Shown: one piece after another, positions 24,901 through 36,700 of the stretch
Layout: the number at the start of each line of letters is the position of its first letter
Numbering within the stretch: the stretch's first letter is position 1
Source: Acholoe squamosa
Lineage: Eukaryota > Annelida > Polychaeta > Phyllodocida > Polynoidae
Length of the DNA stretch: 64,000 nt
NCBI GenBank assembly: GCA_949317995.1
Contig: OX439049.1
Span: 11,153,395-11,217,394, forward strand
Reading direction: 5' to 3'
Notes under the pieces: model-generated
The model's input: only the letters and a program-made list of their open reading frames with translations
The model's database searches: none
What the model was told of the DNA's origin: nothing
Position numbers and translations under genes: made by a program

Positions 24901-26148
24901 CCCTTGAAATTTCCCCATGGAAATCTCCCACTCAAAATTTTCCCTCTCATGAACTTTAACCAAAGCAACCCTAACCAGTCATCTATCCCTATCCTTAACA
25001 CTTACCCAAACCTTAATCTAACTCACAGAGAGTAGGTACGATGTCCAATATGGATGAGGGGGAGAACTCCATTAGTAGAAGGTCCTTTGCTACAGCAAAC
25101 CAGAGTATGTACTCTTCGCTTTGGTTCTTAAAAGGCCTAACCAAAAATACTTCAGGTAAAAAGTCTCAGTGTATTTGCCTCTGGGTCCCTCTGCCTCTCA
25201 GGTTTATTAGCCTCAACTCTCCCCTGTTTGTCCTTCAAGGGGTGTGAAATCCCGAAGCCCATTTCCTCTGAAGTGTAATATATGGCTTGGTAGTTAATGC
25301 TTTTATGTAGGATAAAGCTTAATTAAAGTGATTTTAATGTTATTTGGGCAAAATATAACCACACTGTTGTACAGGGATGTTTGGAATTACAATCGGGAGG
25401 CCAACAATTCTCAATCTGGAATGACATTGGCAGACATTCCAAGTCAGACCCCCCCCCCTACAAATGGTAATTTCTTTCCTCATTGGATTTGCATAGATCT
25501 CAATATTGGTATTTCTGAGCACCAAATACGCGGATTTCCGCGTTTCCGCGGAAATTTCACACCCCTGTCCTTCAATACAGGACAGAGTAGGTAAAATACT
25601 CAAACAGCAGCAAGCCAATGACAGCATACTATGGCCAGGAGGTGAAAACATTAGTTTCTATGTATTCATCTGTACAGATTTCCTAAGTGCTCCATGGATA
25701 GTCTCCACCCTTCTTCAGGCTGTCATAACAAGAACAGCCCTCATCAGGCAAATCCGGTTGTATAATGCATGGGACTAGGTTTTGTGGGAATTTCCAAGTT
25801 AGAAGAGGGTGACCACTTGTGAGTTGTATTTGAGAACAATTTTATGGGATGAGGCCCCTTAAACATCTAAGACCCCCCCCCCCCCCCCCTTAATGTTGAA
25901 ATATTTTCTCAGTGGATCTGTGCAAATCACAAAAAAAGACCTGTCTGAGTGACCTTTAAATTTCCTGAAGAATCCCATGCCTGTTATTAAATACTAAACA
26001 TGACAATGTTGGTGTGTGGAGTCGGGTTGGGTTATTCTGGAGAGGGCATCAGAGGTAGTCATCCTGTGAGTATGTTGCCATTGAGCCAGAGATGACTTTT
26101 GGTGAAAAGTCCTTCATAATGACTTGCCGAGTATTACAATGTCCTAGT

Positions 26149-27700
26149 CTACCATTATACTTCTATTTTCTACAAAACTGATCTCCTGCATTCATTAGGG
26201 GCATATGCCTGCAGGCCATGCATGATGCTACTCACTATCTTTTACTATTTCACTAAAACTCTACTAGATGGGATTTTCTATTTCGTTGAGATTTTATATA
26301 ACAAAATCCTTTATAGAAGAGACATGGACAGCAATTGGTGGAGTGCCCTCTTGTGTGAAAACTGGGCATGATCAGTTCAATTAATAGGCATGAGCCGCAG
26401 GTCTTATCTGAGTATTTGCATTAGTACACGTTATCCCTAAATATTAGAATTTACATACAAGAACATTGTTCGGGCAATCAAAATCTGGAATGTTTTATCT
26501 AGTGTTGCGTGTGGTCTCCAAAGAATCTCAGTTGGATTCAGGATTCTGAAACTACAACAGTGTTTCAATGATTTGAACCCTCTATTCTGACTAGCAAAAA
26601 GGCCCTACTTTTCAAAAGCTTATCTTGATTCCAGAAAACTAATCTCTTGAAATCCTGGGTTTCTTAAACCTGTACAGGTAGTTCATCACATTGTCTGGCC
26701 CTATATTGACATTTACTAATCTCATAACCATATTAATATATAATTTCAGGGAAGTGATTTCATTTTGGCTAATGTGTAGGAACCTTGATCAGACAAGGCT
26801 GTGGCTCATTTGGTGCTTCATTGCCTCAAAATATCAAAGACAGCTCCACCCCCCCCCATAATTGTTAAAAAGTCTTCTCATTGGATTTGTGAAAATCACG
26901 AGGTTCAACTTTTTGACCCTCAAGCATAGGAAATCCTAAAGATGCAGGAGAAATCACATCCCTGAATGTGTATAAAGTATGATATAGAAAAGGAACTTGA
27001 ACGTGCCAAAAAAAGAAGTAAATTAACTACAAATGTCATCAATATTTCTTATCATAAAAACTTTTATTTCAAGAAACTGTACAAGTAGACAGAGAGGGTG
27101 CCTACAAGCATGAGCCTGGTTGACGGCGGCGGCATGTGGGGACGGTCGTGTACAACCGCCTATACTTCAGGGTGCATATGGAGTGACAGCTGGTGAGGAA
27201 CAGATTAGCATTACAGTCCTGTTCTCTACACCAGCTGGTCCACCTTATATAATGATGAGGATGAGAAATAAATTATTCTGGATACATTTGTTGTCATGCG
27301 ATAAATACGTGGGCAGCAACTCCTACCTTATTTCAGAAGTAGGTGGGGTCGGGGCCTATCTCAGCATAATATCTAGAGATACACATCTTTTTCACAATAT
27401 TAATCTTGATTTGTTACATTCCCCTTCAAATCATATTGAACATACCTATAAGACAGCATTATTTGAACCGAGTTGAATCTTGTTATTACTTCTCTCTAAT
27501 TTTGACATCCTGAATTGATTTTACAATGACAATTTGGTGAAGAGCCTTTACTTCCTTTAGTGTAGGACTTAATATGACAAGCTTTGACTCATTTGACCAA
27601 TCCACCCTCCTCTTCTATAAAACTCTAGATACACAATGACATATACATTATATACAGGGTGAAATTCAGCATCTTATCATTTCATTGGTGAAAGGTAGAT
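26149..27700. other. No gene recognised, spacer between duplication copies
   Basis: AT-rich spacer. An open frame of 118 codons at 27120-27476 (+) has no recognisable domain. Nothing else is supported. Confidence 0.5.
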
Positions 27701-30684
27701 GCCAAACATGCGCACATCCCGGAGATCTGATACTACAAAACATTTGTCACACAATACCATGTTAAGAGAAAGCCCTAAGATTCACTTCCCAACAAAATAC
27801 CATCCCAAGCAACACAAGTAGAATTTACACATAATCACTTGCCTCCCAATCCACATTGTGGCCTTTGTAATGCAACAGATATGAATATTTACATAACATA
27901 AAATAGAATAGATTTGGTCCAACTTAAATCATAGCTGGTTGTATTAGTCTTTAAATATTATTTGTACCTTTGATCTGGAGAAATGCCATTCTTAATTCAG
28001 GAGACCGTGCTCCCCTTCATTCATCTTATATTCAGTTTCATCATGAATGTTTACATGCCTAAGAAATAGTCAAATACTTGGGTGCTTGTTGGGCACATTT
28101 CTCTACTTGCATTTCACTCATTGGTTTTTGCATACAGGCAGTGAAAAGGGACGGTTACAACAGCACAATTAGAGGGAAAAGAGGAATGAAAGCCCAGCCT
28201 TACAGTATAGATTATGACTGTGATGCATCTGTGATTTATTACATGACATGTGTCATGTAATAAATCACAGATTGTCTAAATTTAGATACTCCTTTTTGGC
28301 ATGAAGGCCTCGTAAAGTAGTTTCCATAATACATCCTTTAACACAGCTTGACAAGGTCTTGTGTATATCTACATTTCAAAAAGTCAGAGCAAGGATTACA
28401 AATGCAGTTTGTCGTATTCTTTATATTTCTTTTTGACAATGTGGGTTCTGGCTATCAGTCATTGTATCACACACTCACACCAGACAAGACTGATGTATAT
28501 CTAACAGCAGGGAAGACAACTAAATACAATGCAGAAATTACTGTGGATTTCACTTCCATGAAGTTGTGTTAGATAAATGAGTAGGGGTTTTGGGGATTAT
28601 ACTCTGAACACAAAGGTAGTGATAGAGGGCACCAGGCAGGCACAACACTAACACCTGGTGTAGCACAGAGTCAGGAGTCTATACAAAACTACTTTAACCC
28701 CCCCCCCAAAAAAAAAAAGAAGATTGTTTTACTTACAACAGTCATCATGAACTGCTCTAATTTATGAAAAGCATGCCTTCCATGTACAACATGAATCTGT
28801 TAACAGCAATAGCCTGGGCCGCAATAAACAAATTCTTATACTGGTGTCAACGGTGTTAGATAACTGGAAGTACTCTGTGGTATACTTGTCTTTGTAGTTT
28901 CTCTACCTTGATGGAAATAATCAAAAGCCTAAACATATACTTGTTTCTAGTTTTATCTTTTGTTACAGCCATACTCTCTTGAAGTTGAACATTGTGGCCC
29001 TTCTTCAATTGCCAAAATATGCATATGTATAACGGCTAAAGGCTTCTTGTCCATAGTATGCAAATACAGTGTGTCATAGCTGCTTCATTGGAGCAACAGG
29101 CCAAACTTTCTATGAAAGTGGCATCCCTGTAGGTCTGACTTTCCCTTCTTTATTCATACATCATGCTACCGAAAGAGCAGATGAACACTGAATTACTCAC
29201 TACATCAGCTGTTAAAGGTTAAGAAAGGCTTGTATGTTACATAAGAATTGCGTAAATTGATGATGTTGGATCACATACCACCCTGCATTCCTCTCATTGG
29301 TGCCTGCCAAGGCACATTAATGGTAGTTGTCTCAACACTCTTGCTAATACATCTCTCAGTCTTCAAGACACAAAGATCAACATTCAGTTAACCTCAATCT
29401 ATTCTGAGATGCCTTGCTCCATTCCTTAAATGGCTATGGTACCATGAAAGCCAGTTATTCATTACAGTTGGGGTGGACCAAAGTTTGCGGGACTGACAAA
29501 GATGTCATCAATCTAATAGTATACTTCAACAGTTAGTGCTGTATTCACAAATCGATTATTGCCATCACTGGTTTGCTTTTCTTTAATTCAAATGAAATAG
29601 TTAAATCACTACTAAGAACCAATTCGTTCCTCATTTTACCCAAAGAGATCACCATGAAAATGACAAAGCCTTTCTTAATGCACTGATGGGGAAATCTCAA
29701 ATCCACACTCAAAACACCTTCAATAAATGTCACATTCCTAAATGCTAGAAATCTTTGTGGGTTCTTACGTTTAGCACCAGCTCTGCTTGTACAGAGTGAG
29801 TTTACTTCAAGGAAGCCGCACTGGTATTATGTGAGAGAATAACTGGCAATATGTCAAAGGGGCACTTCCTGCTGTGGCTTGGGTGCAGGCAGGATAGGGA
29901 TAGAGGGGACATGGGGAGAATGACTACATGGCTATGTACACAATGAATGCGTAATGAGTAAAGTATGAACGACTCATACTCGCCCTCCCAACCCACCTAT
30001 GCCTACTGTAACACAGTCAGAAGGTCCGGAAAATGCTACTGATGTTCAATAACAAGTTTCCATGGGACCGGTGTGGGCTGAGAGGGGTTGTAGGGAAGGG
30101 TTGTAGTATGGGGAGTGATGAGAACTTAGTTACACATGCCAGCAGTTAGTTAGTAGAAGGTGCTTTGCTAAAAAAAAACCTTGATGCCAAGACCAGAGTT
30201 TGTACTCTTCGCCTTGGTTCAAGGCCTAACCATAAATACTTCAGGTAAAAAGTCTCAGTGTATTTGCCTCTGGGTCCCTCTGCCTCTCAGGTTTATTAGC
30301 CTTAACTCTCCTCTGTTTGTCCTTCAATACATGACAGAGAATAGGTAAAATGCTCGTACAGCAGCAAGCCAATGACAGCATACTATGGCCAGGAAATGAT
30401 AACATTACAGTTTCTATGTATCCATCTGTACTGGTTTCCTTAGTGATTCTTGGATAGTCTCCACCCTTATTTAGGCTGTCATAATAAGAACAGCCCTCAT
30501 CAGGCAAATCTGGTTAAATACTAAACATGATAATATTGGTGTTTGGGGTTGGGTATGGGGTTATTGTGGAGAGTGCACAGTCATCAGGGGTAGTCATCCT
30601 GTGAGTCGGTTTGTCATCGAGCGAGTGGCCGCCGATGATGATAACTCCTTCATAATGACTGTACTGAGTAGTACAATGTCCTAG
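27701..30684. repeat. Segmental duplication, copy 2 (abuts the CLK stop codon)
   Basis: Collinear partner of 20183-26148 (see that entry). It lacks the two copy-1 insertions but has about 670 bp at 29295-29965 and about 130 bp at 28715-28845 that copy 1 lacks. The unit ends at TACAATGTCCTAGT, 28 bp from the CLK stop at 30712-30714, so on the minus strand it begins in the CLK 3' UTR. Confidence 0.85.
28229..28270. repeat. 42-bp palindrome, copy 2 (perfect arms)
   Basis: CTGTGATTTATTACATGACA pairs perfectly with TGTCATGTAATAAATCACAG across a 2-base centre. It lies about 2.4 kb downstream of the CLK stop on the minus strand. Confidence 0.9.
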
Positions 30685-30711
30685 TTAGTGGAGGGAGGCA
30701 GCCGCAGTTAG

Positions 30712-33700
30712 CTATCTGCTCAGACTGTGCGACCGAGCTCGCTCCTCATTTTTTGACCCGTCTGATTCCTTCTTGTCTGCAGGGAGTTTGTCAAAGAAAG
30801 GGTGCTTGAGGGCGTCACCACACGTGATGCGGTGTTGAGGGTCATACTCCAACATCTTCTCCACCAGGTCAAAGAGCTGGCGATGCTCATCTGTGTCTCC
30901 CAACATGTATCGCTGTTAGGGAAAAAAATGGATTCAATATTTACATCAACTTAATATTAACCCAGCAACACAGGAAACTTTAAGAGTATGATATATTCTA
31001 ATGCCTTTAGTTGGCAAATTCCAGATCATTATTCTTAGCATTAACTTATTAACCGTAGTTTTATATATGTTGAAACATTTAAGCCATCAATATTCACACA
31101 TGGCAAGTTACCTATGTATATAGTACCGTAAATCCCCGGTCATAAGCCGGATTTTTTTTTTCTATTTTGGGCCCAAACCGGCTTCTAAATTTTTCCCAAA
31201 GTCCCCCCCCCCGGCTTATGACTGTTTTTTTTTACTATAGAATAAAGAGAAAATGGTAACAATTTGACCCCAAAACCGGCTTTTAGTTTTCTCCTGAACT
31301 CACCCCCCGGCTTATGACCGGGGCCGGCTTGTGACCGGGGATTTACGGTAGTTTGAGACACTGATATGACTGATCTTGTGTCTATTGTAGTAACCATTAT
31401 GTTTAGTGTACACAGACAGCACATACATTTTCACAACTGTGAAACAAATAAATCATGGGGATGTCTTATGTACTTTGGTGGTTGACAATATCCGATAAAT
31501 CAATCAATTACCATATTTCCCACAAAACATTTTGGAATGACAATGACTAGGGACAAAAGTCTAAATAGTGCCATTCAATAATTTGGAAGTTTTTCTCTCT
31601 TCTGAAAGCAATCATCATGCAATGAGAATCAAAATCCACAAGATGTTAACACAGGTATAAAAAGGCTTTAGTATAAAGTTAGAATTCTCAAAGCAGTTAT
31701 CATATCAATTTTCTTGCTGGAAGCAGGTGTCGCCTACAGCATACATACCCTCAGCGGTTTACAGTTTTCACGGACAAACTTCCCGGTTGCTGAGTGCTCA
31801 TCCCAGTCCAAGCGGCCATGGTAGAAGTATTTGTTTTTTCTTTAAACAAACAGAGGGAGGGACCATGACATGCGGCACATCAGAACATGCATAAAAGGTA
31901 GTGGTGGTGTACTCACATATAAAGGTTTGCAGTTCTCACGCACGTAGCGCCCGGCTACACTGTGGTGGTCCCATTCAAGACGACCGTGCCAGAAGAAGCC
32001 GGTTCTTTGGTGCGGACAGAGAAAACAAACCAACCAATCAGAGACAAGTGCCAGTGCCATGTGACCTTAACCAAACACCCAAAGGTGGTCTAGGAGGGCA
32101 AAGCCACAAACATGCCGCAAAAATATAGGCAAGGATACAGCACAGTGATGCCACTCACTGATCCCCAAAAATTCGGAAATCCTCCTAATTTTCTCAATTT
32201 ACAATAGGAAATACCTATATGAATGAAAATAAAAAAATCGGAATTCCTAAAAAGTCAGGAAAGGTGGCATCTCTGTCAGCAAAAGAAGCACACAAAACTT
32301 AGAAGCACTTAAACTAATTTAATGAAAGGCAGAGGAATGGAGGTGACCCTGCACTAGATAAAGTATTTGAAATATATTTTGTACCAAATAGTCAAAGGGA
32401 GAGTCCAATTTCAATTAAAAGCACTGGAGGCTTGGGTGATTGCAGAGGAAAATCTTGCAATACACACAAGGTTAGGACACTCCCCTTACTCTGGTTGCAA
32501 ACTATGGGTTTAGAAAAGAGACTCAATATGTAATGGCATGTTAGCCTAAAGTTTTGGAATGAACATTTTGAATTTTGTAAACTAGAGATATTGGAGAATT
32601 ACAAACCCTACACCACTTCATCAAATCACAACATTTGGAACATTAGAGAAGTAAAACCTACAATGTTACAAGACTTGGGGGTGACCAAGATGAGGGACGA
32701 AGCATTTCAACTCTATCTTGGAGCTACAGAAAAAGCAAGTGCCTCCAAATAATCTCTACCAACAACAATAACCTGTAATTCAATGGTACAATTACCAAGT
32801 AACAAGTAAGTGCACAAACTGCATTGTTAAGCCAACTGTACAACTATGGATTTTTACCAGAATGAAATACAAATCAAAGGATTGCAAGGAAATAATTTGG
32901 CTAAGCAAAGCATGTCTTAAGATTGAACTAGTAACTTGCCCTAGGACATGCAAGTCCAGTGCTTCTACCCCAATTTTGCTGTTGATTTGTAGAACTTTTC
33001 TATGGGACTCCAGACGGTAACCCATTATCCCAAACCTCCCCTAAAGAATTAAGTTGACCTTTTAATTGAAAGCTTTCAGATGAATAATCCTGAAAGGGTG
33101 ACAAAAAAACCTCGAGATACGGACCCTTAGGGATTGCATCAATCCTGTCGGGTCTGCACTCACACTGACAAAGAGCATCGTTAATAATCGAACGACACCA
33201 TCTTTAAATTGATTGATTGATTTGTGTTTTACAGCACTTTAGCGGCACTAAGTGGCTATCCCGTGCTTCACAGGTTGATAATTTAACAGAGGAATGTGTC
33301 AGTGCCCGCGCATATGTGCACCACACACATCCTGAGGGGATAGGAAAGAGGAGATATAGACCCTTTTAAGTGGGCTAGGGAAGCCCGGACACCATCTTTA
33401 AAGGGCAACAAGCAGAGCTAAATAGCGAAAGCAGCATATTATTTGGAAAAGGCACACAAAGGTCAAAAGAAACACCAACTGAGAAACACAGTCAAACATC
33501 TTCAAGATTGGTTTAGTACATTGCAAGACAAAATGGTGATAAAGAGAGGATACAATTCTTTTTAAATTTAATTAATTCTATAAATCAACCATGATCTAAA
33601 TGCTTGTATCCATCATAGTTTTCACCACTGTGCATTGTATCTAAAAAAAAAAAAGAACTAAAAACTTGCTTGTAACACATAAATCAATTCTAAATACATC

Positions 33701-36700
33701 TTACTAGTAATTACAACACAATTTGAAATAGATTATTTGAGCAACTAGCAAGAATTCTAATTCTTTTAAATTTAAATGGCAATGTTAGCACATATACACA
33801 TGACAAATAATTATATATCTTATCACTTGTCTGGTATACAAAATATGAAGGCCATCTGTATTTCAAAATATTTTACTCAAAGAGCTACTTAACTTTACTA
33901 AATATTACAGGTCCTTCATGATTTTCTTTTGACATATGGTCATAAATGCTTACTTTGTTTTCTTGGCCATCCTGTAGGGGAGCGTTCCTAGAATGCGTTC
34001 CATCATGGCAAGATGCTCACGGTTATCGTGTGTCTGCAGTACCAGAAAAATAATCAATGATAAGAGGGGAAAGCGAGAAAATTTAACACAGAGGAACCTT
34101 AGAGCCACACCAGGTAACTATGTATGTGTACAGATCCCTTACATCCAAGTGCTATGGCAAAGTTACTGTCTTTTCTTTTTATATTATCAAAAAAAACCTT
34201 AACAGGAAGTTTTAGGTTTAATAAACCAAGCAATCCATATGATTTTTTTTTTGGCCTGTGAAGGGGTATGATGAATGTGGAGGGTTTTGAAAAAAATATT
34301 TGGCCAGCTGATAATACTTTAGAAACTGCTTGCATTATATCAAATTTAGAACAGAGGCCATATTAAGTCCCAGTCAGTTTTTCAGAAAAGCTATGTGTAA
34401 AATATTTCAAGAAATCCATAGTGACAACTGGTGTTTCTTGGTGTGGCCTAAGGGGGCAGGACTACTATGCTATTTGAAACCTGAGATAGTGGACGGCTTG
34501 AACAGGTTGGACAGGTTGGCTCATGGACATGACGGGGGCCTCAACAAGCACAGCAGGACTGAAACAAAGACGGTGTCCCTGGACGTACCGCCACCTGGTC
34601 GGTAAACTCAAAGACAAGGCACCCAACATGAACCATAAACGACCGAACATGATCACCAAGGTGGGCAGTTAGCAGAATCGCAACGAAACAAAAGTCCATA
34701 ATTACCCAAAACACAGTTGGTTTTGCATCATCGTGCATTCGAGGGTCTTTAAATAGTTAATCTAATGTTAACACAACTATAGGATATAACTCCCATGTTT
34801 TAAATTCCCTTATGGATTCTCTGCTGCTTAATTTCATCTCTTCCTCAAATAACATTCTCCACCAGAGTTCCATTCAGTCTCCTCAAATATGCAAGTAACT
34901 ACTGCGTTTAGTTTGTCTTGATTTTTTTTTCAGTTTTCAAGTTCATGCGGAGAGCTAGCTTTGACGGACATGGAAGGAGTTATGTTCAATTTGTATTTGA
35001 AGTAGGCAATATCACTGCAGTGAGTACTTTCTGACCATTTATGCTTAAACAGTGGCAGTTTTAGCCAGGATATGCAATTCCCTCCCTTATGTCTTTCTTC
35101 AAAAGGAGATTGGACTAACTCAATTTCACCCAGAAAATATGGGGTGTGTGCCCCATCCTTTATCAAATGAAGGCACATACCCCAAACTTTACAGATCCTA
35201 AAGCATTCATTATTTGAAGAAAATTGACATTTTGCTTCATTTTTGACCAATGAATGACATACTGTCCCAAAAATGTTGATGTACACACCATTTTAAAAGA
35301 TACCCATTTGGCAGATGTTATTGCCTATTCAAAATGGGATAAAAAGCACAGAACGCACTGCGCCGCCTGGAAAGAAATGAAGAGTGAAGCGCCAACTACT
35401 GAACGCACATGCTTAGAGAATCAGACTTCCCTTAGGATTGACCTAGCAGTGACCTTACCGGGTCTGAGGTGTGCTGACCGAAGATCTGAAACACGATGAG
35501 AGAATGAGACAGGCCCAGTCTTCCTGCCCTCCCAATTACACCTAACCACATAACGAGAGTATTAAATCTCCCATCTTTCTGAGAGTGATAAGTTGATTTT
35601 GGACCTTGCTACAGCTAAACTGAGTGGGCTTTTATGGACTATCTGCTGTAATGCTAGTGAGGAAATATTTTCTAGGTATTGGAAAGTTGGTCAGCCACCA
35701 AATCTGGGAGACTTTCTGTTATCCCCTGATGAAATATGGCTATAATGGGGTAGGGATTTCTTTGCATATCCCAAGGTTTATATAGGGGAGTAATATTATT
35801 TGCTCTTTAACTCAAGGGTGTAATTCCCACTGTTTCTATCCCTTCCATTTGATTACTTGTAAGCCATTGGTTAAAGCTGTGAAACTTTATTCAGGCTAGA
35901 GGGCAAAAGGGAAAGCTTTGTACCACATATTACCTTATTCCTTTATAAGAAAAGATGTTCTGTGATAGTTGTGTGTTTTGTTTCTTTTTACAATCTATCA
36001 ATGCTCAAAACTATTATAGGAACATGTTTCAAAAGAAAAGACACTTTTCTTTTGGGGTCGCAACCTGCAAAATTTTCTATCGAAACAATAGAAAAATAGA
36101 TGTAGCGCACTTGGAAGCCAAGATCCAAGGTGTTTACTAATGCATAAGATTTAAATGAACAAAACTAGGTACCATAAGATGCATCAAACAATGCAAAAAT
36201 AGGGATTTAGCAATACAACTACTTGAATGTAGCATCTGATACTAGAAAGGGGCTCAAAGGGAAGTCATGTCCATGAACAACCTGAGCATCAGGAGAAATC
36301 TTATGAAACCGGGAATTAAAACCACCAGATTTGCCACTGTCTGAATGAACATCCAACAATTTGTTTGTAGGAATCTATACATTTTAAAATCCATTTAAGA
36401 CATTTTGAGTATAGGAGAATAAAGGAGTGACATTTGTAGAATGGGTGTATATGATGAGTGGCAAGAGCCATCTTGACTTACCTGGAACAAGGTGTACCCG
36501 GTGTAAAGCTCAAACATTATGCAGCCGATCGACCACACATCACAAGGCTGGTTCCACCCTAACTCTGCAACCAAAAAAAACACACAAACCTTACAACCAA
36601 TTGCGAGTACTGAGGCAGTCATTTGAAACTGATTGTAAATAGCAGTCTGCTCCAAACAATGTGGGTTTCATTCATTAAGTATTTAAGGAATAGCTAAATT

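Larger units (their letters stand above)
20183..26148. repeat. Segmental duplication, copy 1 (interrupted)
   Basis: Blocks 20183-20280, 20791-22155, 22275-22460 and 25060-26148 are highly similar and collinear to 27701-30684. Shared landmarks, in order: GCCAAACATG...CACATCCCGG, the palindrome at 21219, CATTTCAAAAAGTCAGAGC, CTCCCAACCCACCTATGCCT, AGTCTCAGTGTATTTGCCTC and TACAATGTCCTAGT. Copy 1 carries extra DNA between the blocks: an element at 20281-20790 and the 22460-25060 insert, which contains the transposon at 22593-23703. Copy 2 ends 28 bp from the CLK stop codon, so the duplicated material is probably CLK 3' UTR and downstream flank. Confidence 0.85.

Noticed and set aside
21351..28572. 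Related open frames in both duplication copies (120 and 74 codons, MQFVVFFIFLF...)
   Set aside because: In the shared part the visible differences change amino acids and one copy ends early. This shows no protein-level constraint and fits a non-coding 3' flank.
31749..32004. Exon B as a pseudo-exon or an assembly duplication of exon A
   Set aside because: The two copies differ at many synonymous sites, both have good splice sites and open frames, and their flanks are unrelated, so neither an assembly error nor a recent dead copy fits.
34541..34738. Minus-strand frame with [20 protein letters not shown] in the CLK intron
   Set aside because: It looked like a possible extra exon, but it has no kinase resemblance and would not fit between the LFQ and THDN exons without breaking the alignment to CLKs.
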